A DNA stretch of 64,000 bases from Chaetoderma sp. LZ-2023a (Eukaryota; Mollusca; Caudofoveata; Chaetodermatida; Chaetodermatidae), in assembly GCA_034401795.1 (NCBI GenBank), contig CM067369.1, positions 137,900,496 to 137,964,495 of the forward strand, given 5' to 3'. Under the pieces are notes generated by a model that saw only the letters and a program-made list of their open reading frames with translations, made no database searches and was not told the origin of the DNA. Shown here piece by piece: positions 9,657-23,100 of this stretch (the first letter of the stretch is position 1; each line of letters opens with the position of its first letter). Both the position numbers and the translations under genes were made by a program.

Positions 9657-12600
9657 GTAAGTGGGTTGCATATTTATCTTGATGTTGAATTTCCTGAAAT
9701 CTTTTAACCCTTCAATTTAGTGCCTTACAGATTCTAATTCTAATGTAAGTAATTGACCTTTACAGTTTTAGCTATGCCCCACCCATCTCTCGCTAAGCTC
9801 CGCCCACACCTCACTCATTTTGGGATCAATCGATCCCTGAACTCCATGTCTAGGCAGCAACGGCACCCAGTCAAATTAATTTCAAAATATTAAAACGAAT
9901 GCTTATTAAATGGTAAAGACATACAATTTGTACAACGCCTCATATGATTAAGCGCTAAAGACGGACTATTTTTAATCATTCATGATGTCATGGTTATGAT
10001 GTCATCCTACACGTCGCGTAGTTGATTATGACATCATATGCTGGATGGATAAACTTGGAAAGATCCATTCTTTTCAATGTGAGAAATATTCAGTTGAATT
10101 TTTAAACATTAATTTGTCTGGAATCAACAGCGTGATCTATTTCTGTCTATGCCCCTCCCATTTCTAGCTAAGCTCTGCCAACTTTGCTAAGCTGTTGAAT
10201 ATTTTGAAACTAATTTGACTGGCGAGGAGCAACAACTCCCAGTCAAATTAGTTTCAAAATATTCAACCAAATGTTTATTCATCAAATTTGTTCATCAAAG
10301 ATATGCAATTTTGTGACAGACTTAAGATTTTGTGACAAAGTTATGCCATTATGATTGTGACATCAGTTAACATGTGACGTATTTGATTATGATCTCAGAT
10401 ATTGAGTGACAGATTAGATCCCTCTGTTGCTACCTGTGGTAGCAACAGCTTCAGTCAAAGTATTAAAAAAAATCAACAGCTTTCTTGTATTGTTGTGTTG
10501 AAATAAATATGCTATGATTTCAGCGTAGTGTGATAAGGCTTACCATTGGCAGAAGCTCTAGCAGAATTAAGATTCAGTTATATGTGTATTGGGTTGATTG
10601 TGGAACACTATATATTATAATTCATAATCTCTTAGCCATCTGCCTCCTTTGGTGAAACATTGATATATATATATATATATAGCATGAGCATTTAGCAATT
10701 TGTGTAGTTCTAAAACCTCAATTCAATGAGAAACACCAGTTTTATATTGTAGCCAGTGAGCCAAAATGTATTTAATTGCTTGCAATGGTCCAAATACTAA
10801 TGGTCACATTATTTACATTATTATTTAAATATAGTTGATCAAATTTCAATGAAACTACAGAAATGTTCTGCACTGCACTGCACTGATATTGATCACTAAG
10901 TCGAATTTGGGGAACTTTTCCTATTTTTCACAGTTTTAGACAAAGTTTTCAGCTTATGTTTCAGAAATGGTTAAACCTAATACTGAACAAAAGTTTGGTC
11001 TCTGGTTTCTATGAGGGTGCAAGATGATGAAAGGAAGGAAGCAACAGATTAAAAGTCAGTAATTTTGCCCTCGGTACAATACGTTTTTTACAACGTAAAT
11101 TTTTTGGGCTTAGCCAAATGTCTCAGCTTATATTTCAGGATTGGTTGACCCTAGTGCACCTAAACTTGGTTAAATTGTTGGCTATGGTGTGAATCCGCAT
11201 GATGACATTGAGTACACACTCTGGGGATTTTTGTCTCGCCTGCGAAGCAGAAGCGAGACAGGGATCACTATTTCCGTCGTCGGCGTCACCATATCTGTAC
11301 TTATGGTTAATGTTTTTTAATCAACATATTTTTCAACACTGGCTCATCCGATCTCAATGAAACTTTACAGAAGTGATCTATACTATACAAGGATGTAATC
11401 TACATAACAACACATTTAATTTTGGGGTATTTTAACAATTTTTTGCAGTTTTTCATGTATTTTGCAAGTGCAGTTTTGGTTAAGGTTTTTTAATCAACTT
11501 ATTTTTTCAACACTGGCTCATCCGATCTCTGATCTACATAACAATAGACTTAATTTTGGGGCATTTGAACTATTTTTTTCACGGTTTTGGACTTTTTTAA
11601 TGTGTTTTGCAAGTGCAGTTTTGGCCTGTAACTATCGATTGTAATGCGACTCCTAGACCATTTCAGATAGAAACTTGAAACTTTAGGGATGATTGCACAT
11701 ATGGACAGTGATGTGCATGACACTTTCGGAATTTTGGCATGACCAGGGGCAGGGGCCTGGGATGGGGAATTTGGGGTCAAAAATTAAATTTTTCCAAAGG
11801 TCATGTATATCATTTTCAATCCAATGATGAGTCGACTACAGTACAAGGAATTATATTGATCTTGGGTCACAAACTGAGGGTAGGGGGTGTGTGTGTGTGT
11901 GGGGCGGAGTCAGAAGTGGGAACCAATCTATTGTAATGCAACTCCTAGACCATTTCAGATAGAAACTTGAAACTTTGGGGATGATTGCACATATGGCCAG
12001 GGAGGTGCATGACACTTGACATTTCGGCATGACCCCAGGGATACGGCCCTGGGGGTGAGAAATGTGGGGTAAAAAATGAAATTTTTCCAAAGCTTGTCAT
12101 GTCAACTGAGGGTGGGGACAGGGTCAAAAGTGGGCACCAATCTATTGTAACGCAACTCCTCCTAGACTGTTTCAGATAGAAACTTGTAACTTTCTGTATG
12201 ATTACACATATGGCCAGGGATGTGCATGACACATTGCAATTTTGATATCACCCCAGGTGGGCAGAAAATAAATTTGAGCAAATGTGGTCATGTCACATAT
12301 CATTTTGAAGTTTGTGGTTAGTGGACTACAGTACAACACATTTCTTTGTTCTTGAGTAAATCTGAGGGCAGTGGCCAGGGTTCAAACCTATTTTTCAACA
12401 CTGGTTCATCCGATTGCAATGAAACTTTACAGAAGTGATCTGTACTATACAGGGATGTGATGTACATAAAAATAGATTTAATTTGGGGGCATTTTAACTA
12501 TTTTTTTCATGGTTTTGGACCTTTTTCATGTATTTTGCCAGTGCAGTTTTCTTTAACGTTTTTTAATCAAGTTATTTTTCAACACTGGCTCTTCCGATTT

Positions 12601-13881
12601 CAATGAAACTTTACAGAAGTGATCTATGCTATACAGGGATGTGATCTACAAACAATAGATTTAATTTTGGGGCATTTTTGTTATTTTTTTCATGGTTTTG
12701 GACTTGGACATTTTTTCAACAGTGCCTCACCAGCTATCAACAAAATTTTACAGCAGAGTTATATACTATGCAAGAAGTACTATCTGCATCATTACTAGTT
12801 TCATTTAGAAAAAATTTCAAGATCAGACTATCCGCAGTTTGGTAAAAAATGTCCATGTTTGATTGGTTACACTTGGTTGTTGGTGCATTACTGAATATGT
12901 GTATTACAAACCATGCCAAGTTTGCTTTACCAATCAACACTATCCATGCCTTTACAGGTGAGACATTGTACGCTTCAGCGTTCTTGTTAAATGTTATTTT
13001 TTGCGTTTGCAAAATTTCTAAGTATATTTCAGGATTGGTTATTGGTTATAGGTTACCCTATTGGAACTAATCTTGGATAAATGGTTGTATATAATGTTAT
13101 GACCCTACATGATGACATTGAGGTCACTGGGTCAAAGGTTACCGTAACGTTGGCACAAAACTTCTTTTAATTTAATCTTTTTGCATTTAGCCATGCATGT
13201 CCGTTTATTCAATGAATGTGTGAAAGATAACTAGCATGTGGAAACGCCAGCCTAATATTGTGTGAAAGATAACCAGGGTGTGCAAATGCATCAGCAGTAG
13301 ACCTTTCCACTTTATCCATCCATCGTATGATGTAATAATCAACTGCATTATGTGTAGAATGACATCATAATGAATGACGTAGATAAGTATGTCACGAATG
13401 CATATTTGAAGATGGGCTATGCGTTGTTGTACGAACTGTATGTATTTACTATTTAATAAATATCTTTAATAAATATCCTGTTGAATATTTTGAAACTATA
13501 GGCAGCAACAGCACCCAGTCAAATTAGTTACAAAGTATTCAACAGCTTACCTGTGTAGTTTTCAGGAAATTAATAGTTAGGGTATTCGGGGATCAATTGT
13601 TCCCAGCACGATGAATTTTGTGGGTGGAGCTTAGCTAGAGGTGGGAAGGGCATAGCTAAAACTGGAAATGTCCATTGAATGTATGAAAGAAATCAGGGTT
13701 GAGAAAAAATCAGAAAATAAAACAAATGGGGGACAGATAAGCAGGGTGTGGAAACATACTTGCAAATAAACGGGAAAAGGTTAGGCTAATCGTTGAACGC
13801 AATCAGTAATAGATTAAATTAAGACAAGTGACATTGCTCAGTACTAAATTGAGCTCTTTCTGGAGTAAGTACTAGATTGTT

Positions 13882-13916
<35 letters not shown>

Positions 13917-16900
13917 CTGTGCAAAAGTTAAGCACCAGCAAAAACAATAGAACGTAGAAACATGATGGTACAACTAGGCTGCCATACTTTTTGTCCCCGC
14001 GTTAGCTGACATAATTCCAAGTACGAAATGCACATGCATGCATGACTTCACGCCGCTTGATGTCCGTGCGTGGCGGGAAACAGCACACGTGTTCAGTTAT
14101 GTAAAAGTCCAGTTTGAGGTGTAGAACATTACATACAGATTTAGGCGACAAGATTAGGAATTTTGTGTTCATGACCGTGGTTTATTTGTACAGAGAGAAT
14201 TAGCTCTTGATTGTGAACCGCTATGGCAAGACGAAGGTTAAGTGATCGTGTGAAATGGCAAATCATAGGCATGCATACCACTGGTATGTCATGCAGAGAG
14301 ATTGGCAGACAGCTGAACATTAACCATACTGTAATCAGTCGTTTGATTGCAAAACATGGGCAAACTAACGAGGTGAAGGACAGGCCTAGATCTGGAAGAC
14401 CGAAGAAGACTACTGCCCGTGATGATCGAGCCCTAGTACGCCTTGTTAGGAGATCTCCATTCACCAACAGCAGAGTGCTCAGCCAGCAATGGGAAACGTG
14501 CAATAGAGTGTCAATGTCTACCGTCAAAAGGAGACTGTATGCTGCTGGCATGAAAGCTAGGAGACCTGTCAGACGTCCTCTCCTCACTGCACACCACAAA
14601 GAGGAGCGTCTGAGGTGGTGCAACGAAAGAAGACACTGGAACATGAGATCCTGGAGACGGGTACACTGGTCCGATGAAAGTCGGTTCCTGCTTCATGCCA
14701 CAGATGGTCGAACTCGTGTATGGAGGTCCAGACGCACGGCGTACGACCAACGTAACATCATGGAAGAAGTTCCATTTGGTGGAGGTTCCGTTATGATATG
14801 GGGGTGCATCTCATTTGATTGTAAGCTGGATCTGTTGACTGTACCTGGAACACTAAATGGACAAAGATATCAAGATTCCATACTGGATAGAGTTGTGGTC
14901 CCTCATTTTGTAAATCATGCACCTGGAACCCACCCTATATTCATGGATGACAACGCCCGACCACATCGTGCTAGAGCTGTGCATGAATACCTCCGCCAGA
15001 ATGCCATCGAAACCCTACCATGGCCAGCAAGGAGCCCTGACATGAACCCTATTGAGCATATCTGGGACATTCTGGGAAACATGGTGAGAAGGAGGGATCC
15101 TCCTGTGCAGAACCTACAGGAATTAACAGACGCACTCCATCTTGAATGGCAACGAATACCACAATGGCGTATCAGTCGGTTGGTGACCAGCATGAGACGT
15201 CGTGTCCAGGCCGTCATCCAGGCACAATGTGGATATACCCGGTATTAATAATGACAGTCTCAAACTCGTGCACAGATGTTAAACTTCGTTTTCAGACACC
15301 ATTAATGACAATCTAGCCACGTGTGTCAACTGTAGGGCAATAGTTGTCAGTTGTGTCAACGTAACCATATTCAGGCCTCGTTTTCAAGTTCAAACAAAAA
15401 CATACAGTGTTTCCCCACCATCATAATCAGCATTCCTCTAGTTGCATTATTACCTCTTGCACTAAGATGGATGGGTACATAAATGTTTATGCTATTGCTT
15501 TCTTCATAACACATGAATATACCCTCGCATGTGCGTAAAAATAGGGTGGTGCTTAACTTTTGCACAGGTGTATATATATATATATACATGTATGGTAAAT
15601 AACTAATTGAATTTTAGCATATAGATCCAAACGAAGCTGATCGACCAATTTGGCCGGTGAACATCTTGGATTTTGGCGGAGTTTATACGCCCGCACAAAG
15701 CGGGGTCATATTATATGATGGCACTCGCCGTCCATCCGTCCGTCTGATTTCTTGTCTGGGCCAGATCTTGAAGAGTTTTGAACCTACACTCACAATTTTC
15801 TTACCAGCAGATGTGGTAGCATAAAATCCTCTCATATTTGCCAAAGTTTATCTCCCTTGGAAAGCAAAAATTTGTCAACATTTTGTTGTCCGAGCCATAT
15901 CTTGAAGAGTTTTGAACCTACATTCAAATTTTTTTTCCCAGCCGATGTGTTAGGGGATGGACGAAGTGTCATGATTTCGTTTCAGCAAAATCTGCCGATA
16001 TTCGGCAGAGTTATCTCCCTTGAAATGCTAAAATTTGTCAAGATTTTCTTGTCCGGGCCACATCTCGAAGAGTTTTGAATCTACACTCACAATTTTTTCC
16101 AGCAGATGTGTTATAGATAGATGAAGTGTCATGATTTCGTTTCGGCAAAATCTGCCCATATTTGCCAAAGTTATTTCCCTTGAAAAGCTAAAATTTGTCA
16201 CAGTTGTTTTGTCCGCGCCATATCGCGGAAGAATTTTGAACCTACACTCACAATATACGTGCTACCGATAATAATGAAGGAGCAAGGTGGACAAATTATA
16301 GTCTATAAGACACTCTGAGCGCAAGCACCAAAACTGGTAACGCGCCTACCACGAAATTAGAAATGATCATTAAAATCATAACTAAGTCACTAGAACCGAC
16401 AAACCACTTATCTTTGAAGGTTTCCTATGTTTGTCTGACATCCTTGATGAAATCCAGTAACTCTTTACTAAACCACAGCAAAACGCAAAAGTTGAAACGA
16501 CTTTTAAGGCTTTGAAAAGTTTTTATTCACCTTCCACTTCAGAAGTAGGAAAATGAATGAAGTCTTGGTTGCTATCAACAAGGTCATGTGATAGCTATCA
16601 GCCAATGAGGTTGTCATTGTGCTTAATGACCTGCTCAGTGGCGCTGGGTATTGGATTAACCCTCTTCTTACCTCATTCTGAGATATAGCATTCAAGCGAA
16701 TTACTATGGATCTCATCATTAGAGAGAGAGAGAGTATGGAGATATCTGAAGGAGCCTTCAGTCACTCTGTAACCACAATACCCAGCAAACAATGGCTGTA
16801 AAAAATCCATCCTACTACGCTTCCCTTCAGAGAAGGAAAGAGCAGTAGTAATGCAAGGAGGTAGGTATATGTAATTAGTAAAACATAAGACCAGACCATG

Positions 16901-19900
16901 AATTCCAAATGTGTACCTATATAGAAGTCGCCACCCCCACACCCCTTCCCCCCCCCCCCCCCTTTCTCAGAGAATTATCAAAGACTAACTATTCACATTT
17001 AGCATTCCTCAAACAAGTATGCTTGCAGGCATATGTTGAGTTTCACTAAAACTCTCGTTAGAAACGTCCTTAAAAACTTCTCCAAAACCACCACCAAAGC
17101 TCATGAAATATCATCTAGAGCAAGAGTTGAACCAAGTTTGTTCAAGGGAACTTGTTAGGCCAAATTATGTGGTGGCAATCTTGGATGACCTAGTTTTCGT
17201 GAAAATAACTTTCAGAACCACTGAACAGATCAGGTCGTAATTTGGGAGATATGATTAGGGACTCAGGACCATTAAAGTTTTGTTTGAGGTTCAAGGAAAG
17301 TTGATAGTTTAAAAATATGTCCACCGTGGCATAATCAAAATGTATATGTAGCGTGTTTGACGACCATATTGTATTTTTTTACTTGATGGATTTTGAAGGC
17401 GAAATTGGTTTTATGAGATTTCGGTATGTTGATTTCAAATTGTCGGCTAGATGGTTTGGCGGCCATCTTGGATCTTTTTCTACTAAAATCTCTCATACTA
17501 AAACAATGTGAAATATAAAATGTGTTTTCAAGAACCACTGGCACGATCTCAATCATATTTGGCAGGAAACATCCTTAGGGCATAGAGATCCAAGTTTTTC
17601 AAACGGAGATGATCGGCCAATCTGCCCTGTGGCCATCAGGGATTTTGTTTGATTTTTAGAAATGTCTAAAAATCTTTCCTGAGTGTTGGGGATCAATTCA
17701 GAATGCATCAAAGGTCAACTAGGGCAAAAGCTAAGCTAAGTTTGTTGGCCCAGTGCTTTAGCGGCCATATTGGATGGCCTAGTTTTTGGGAAAACACCTA
17801 CAAAACCGCTAAACGGATCGGGCTGAAATTTAGGAGATATCATTAGAGACTAAGCGGCATTAAAATTTTTTCACGGGAATTTCGTATGTATAGAAACATG
17901 GCTGCTGTGTTCTTGTTACAATTCTGGTCAGCTCATTACTTATAGCTGAAATGCCTATGTTCCAAGTGAGTAATAGAGGCCCCTTGGGCGTCGTGTTACA
18001 AATGTCTAAAAATCTCCTAAAGCATTTTGGTGATCGATTAAAAACTCCTGAAATATCATCTAGGGCAAGAGCTGAACCAAGTTTGTTCGAGGGAACTTGG
18101 ATGGACAAATTGTTTGGTGGCCATCTTGGATGACCTACTTTTCGCGAAAACAACTTCTCCAGAACTGCTGAATAGATAGTATGTTCAAGGGAAGTTGCTG
18201 CATCAAAAAATATGGCCACCGTTGCCCAATCAGAATGTAGCCTGTTTGATGGCTATATTAGATTTTTTTATTTGATGGATTTTGAAGATGAAATTCATTT
18301 TATATAGGTTTTTGGGTATTCTGATTTCAAATTTAACATTTTCAAAACTGACGGATAAACGGTATTTCCCCGCCAAATGTTGCCAAACTGGAAATTTTAA
18401 ATGTTTTCCCAAGAATCACTCGGCCGATTTCAAGTATATTTGGCAGAAAGCATCCTTAGGGGATAGCGATCTAAGGTTTTACAAACAAATCCGATAGGCC
18501 AATTTTCCGGGCTGCCATCTTAGATTTTGGAAGATTTTTCGAAATGTCTTGAAAAATCATCTGAAATCGCCTTCTCCAGAACCATTGAATGGATCGGGTC
18601 AAAATTTGGAAGAAATTATTAGGGACTAAGGGCCATTAAGGTTTCTTCAAGGGAATTTGAATTTTGGCAGATACTACCAACCATATCAGAGATAGGTCAG
18701 TCTGACCTTTAAAATCTATAATGCAAATTATGTTGCAACCTTGTTCCTGATGAACAGGTGAGACATTGAATTCTGCGTAATTCTTCTCTTGTCACTAATA
18801 GAGGCATTCGATCTGTCACTAAAGGATTTAACGTCATAATCCAATACGTTAAATGTAGCTGATGTCACAAACATAATGATGTAGCGCCGTCGTGAAAATT
18901 GAAAAGTTTCTCACAAAGTTGTATGAATTGTATATCTTTGATGAATTTGCAATTTGTTGAATCTGTTGGAACCTAATTTGACTAGCATGACTGGGTGGTG
19001 TTGCTACCCCTAGACAGCAACAGAGCTCTGCTAGTCAAATTAGTTTCAAGATATTCACCAGCATATATATATAGGGCTGCGCGGTTTGGCTTACAGCCAT
19101 ATCGGTTTCGATATGAATTTTCATATCGGTTTTAACCGAATATCGGTTTTATGAGCATGAAACAAAAAATTTAAATTATAAAAAATAGCACGAAAACAGA
19201 CGTATTTTCACGCCCTGATACATTCGTAACATTTTCCGCCTTTAAAGCTTAATATGCCTCATAATATCCATCATCGCGGGAGTGAAATTATTAATTAGAC
19301 CACCTAAATATTACGCACAGTTAAATAAGCATCGTTTATTTTGTCAAAATTAATCATAAATCGTCAGCAAAAAAGGTTGCGAAAAGACGTAAATCATGTG
19401 ATTGTAATTAATTATGATGTAATTATCTCCCTTTCTTCTTTCATTTCCAATTCGGCCCGGCGACGAAATCATGCCTTGAAGAAAATATTAACTGTAATAT
19501 TGCTAACGCGAATTTCATAAGTTAATATGATATTGTGTATAGAAGATAACGTTTTAAAAATGGTTTGAGTAATAATTTTATTTAAAATTATATCCTAATC
19601 AGCAAAATGTATTCAGCATTATATTTATTGACGAGATTTTTATGCATTCGGGCGATTTAGTTCTGGGACGACTTTGCATTATGTTAATTAGCCGGTGACG
19701 TAAATAAAATGGATGCCGTTGTTTAGAAATGTTTTCCCCGATACAAATTTCAATGACAAATTCCCGCGTTAGTATTGTGTTTTATATTGCAAATTTATCG
19801 GAGACTACCAGAGAAAAGACGAGTGGATATTTATTTAATTAATTCGCTGCTTGATTTCTCTCGGCGTACAGCGAGTTACATGGAGTTACACAATATGCGC

Positions 19901-20132
19901 AATTGGGGCCCCGTTCAATTATTAGTTGCCCTGAACATAGCTTAATGGAAAGTATGGTCATTATTATTCATTACACTTTTCATGCTCGTGTATCTTTTAT
20001 TTTTAACAATCCTGATACGAAAAACCGAAAACATGTTCATATTCGGTTTTTCGATATTTATTTCTTATAATCGGTTATGAAACCGTCAGTGCAGGATATC
20101 GGTTTTAAATATGGTATCGGTATATCGCGCAG

Positions 20133-20178
<46 letters not shown>

Positions 20179-23100
20179 TTACCTTGAAATTTAGTTTCCA
20201 AAATTGAAATGTCAAAGTTTTAAATCGATTACAACATGCGTAAAAAGTGGGCCGAGCTTCTATTAAGCTAGGAATAGGTGGGCCAGAGCAAGAAATGCAA
20301 TCCCCTAGTACTTACAGCTTCACAATGTCGGCCTAGACAATACCACGATATATAGTGTATGCGCTACATGATCGCACATCACGATATCATAATCTATGAA
20401 TCCACTTTTAGCTATGGCCCCTCATCTCGAGCTAAGCTCCTCCCACGGTTTGCGTGTGTTGGGATTGAACCCTGAACTCCATATGTCGTAATTTCCAGAA
20501 AACTATACATGTAAGCTATTGAATATTTTGAAACTAATTTGACTGTGCTGTTGCTGCCTGGCCCAGTCAAATGAGTTTCAAAACATTCAACGGAATAATT
20601 ATTAAGTAGTAAAGACATAAAACTTGTACACATGATAGACTCCTAAGAGTTCCTGACAGACTTTGATACACCATTCATGACTTATTTTAATTGAAACATC
20701 AGCCTACCTGTGGTGTATTTGATTATGCTGTCATACATATATAATGACAGAGTGGATTCCACAATGTTGGTAGACATAGTAGAAGGCCTGGTGGCTGGGG
20801 TGGCATTGGGCATGACCCAATCCGGCAATTGTCATAGTGTTACTGAAAACCACCAAGCATCATGTTCTCAGATATTTTGATAATTACTTTTCATCATATT
20901 CAACATATTGCGGGGAATTATTCACATGGTCTGAACTTTTCATGTACATAATTCGCTATATATCTTTATTCCAGAGACAAACATGTATTAGGCCGATCTG
21001 TTGCTCCTATGCCCAAATTTCTGATAGAGGAACAAGATGACACATCCAACAGTAACTGTGAAGAAAGCAATAAAACTGATTATGATAATGAAGATGATGA
21101 TGATGATGATTATGAAGAGGAGGAAGAAGATAGCCTATATAATGATTGTGATGACGATGATCTCAGTAGCATAAGTGAAGAGGATGAGGACCTTGCTAAC
21201 ATTGGCAGCCAGGGTAGAACTGTACCTGAATCTGATGAACAGTTAGAGTTATGTGTGAATGTTAGCCTGCTGAGTTTGGCCAGTGAGACTACTCACCAGT
21301 CATGCCACTCACCTGATCAAGTGGCAGGCAAGAGTAGATCATGTATTGAAGTGAGTGATGTAATGACCTATTGTAGCCTGGAACACAGTGATGATGTAAG
21401 TTCGATAACTTCATCTTACCATACAGCCCCTCCAGGAGGTGAGCCATCATTCACTAGGCAGTACACACACTCATTCATGTTTTCCAGACATGGGACATCA
21501 ATTGAGGCACCATCGTTTTCCGTGAGTTCTTCCCTTTTTTTATTCCTCTATAAGTTAATCCTTTATTGGTGACAATTTGTGTCATGAGAATTAACATTCT
21601 TGTTTAGTGAATGTCTGTTTGTAGGTCAAGAGAATACTGTTTTCGAAAATTTACCACTAGAAAGACTGGCTCAGTTATCGAGCCATTCATTCCACTAGTA
21701 AAATTAAAAAAAATAGTTTTCTGTTGGCCTGTAAATGAACATTTCTCAAGACTATCGCAGATGCTGTTTTTCAAGGGCTTGACCATTAAAGGGTTAATCC
21801 ATCCATTTAATGGATGAATCCAGTTTTAGCTATTCCCCCGCCCATCTTTAACTAAGCTCCACCCACGCTTTGCCTGTGTTGGGATCGATCGAACCCTGAA
21901 CTCCCTGAATATCAATTTACAGACAACTACATGTAAGCTGTTGAATATTTTGAAACTAATTTGACTGGATGCTGTTGCTGCCTTCTAGCAGCAACAGCGC
22001 CCAGTCAAATTTTTTTTCAAAATATTCAAGAGAATGATTATTAAGTACTAAAGAATTACAATTCATACAACTTGACGGACTATCTGAAGCATTTATGACA
22101 GACGTAGAGAAGCCGTTCATGGCGTATTTGATTGTGACGTCAGCCTATCTGTGACATAACTGATTATGACGTCATACAGACTGGATTCTACTATTTCCAG
22201 AAAATTATACAGGTAAGCTGTAATATTTGGAAACTTACTTGACTGGGTTCTGTAGGCAGCAACAGTGCCCAATAGGCAGCAACAGCGCCCAGTCAAATTA
22301 GTTTCAAAATATTAAACATCATATTTATTGAATAGTAAAGACATACAATTCATGTAACCTGACGGACTATTAACACTTTAATGGTCAAATTTGGTTACGA
22401 AAAATTTAATATCTGCATATTGAATGTCCATTTACAGGCGAAAAGAATACAATTTTTTGAAATTTATCACTGGAATGATTGGCTCGCTTATCGAGCCAGT
22501 CATTCATTCCAGTGGTCAAGTTAAAAAAAATTGTAATCCCTTCGCCTGTAAATGGACATTCCACAAGACCATAACAGAGGCCGGTTTGGGTGTTTAAAAG
22601 TTATTCATGACATAATTGATTATAATGTCATCCTACACATCACCTAGTTGATGATATATGGTGTCATATGATTGACTGTGAAACTGGATTCGGCAATTAA
22701 TAGCATTATGGTGACCTATATACAATATTGCATGTCTGCTCTTTATGAGCAATCCATAAGCATATTGCCATGGGGAGGTAGATGTATGATGCTGCACCTC
22801 ACCAGGTTAACCGATCGATATTGGTTTAGCAGACTAATCTAGCGATTCATATATGCTTGCCCAATACCCTCGTCAAACCCGTCCGAACCAGAGTCTTAAA
22901 TGCCAATGCCTATCTTAGTTGCCAAGCTGCAACTGGTGGCAAGTAGGTGCCAGATATTAATACAGAAACTGGTGGAATCTATAACCAGAGCATGTATGGT
23001 TAAGAAACACAAGATTCTGCAATACACGCATTTACCCGATGATGGTTCGAAATCTTAACTTGAGTGATTTATGCATGCATATCCAGTAGGGTTGTGCAAT

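Noticed and set aside
16504-16942. Overlapping minus-strand frames of 71 and 89 codons
   Set aside because: No recognised family and no supporting exon signals.
22850-23075. Possible tRNA-derived SINE (GGTTCGAAATC resembles a B box at about 23044)
   Set aside because: No A box at the right distance and no cloverleaf or tail was found.
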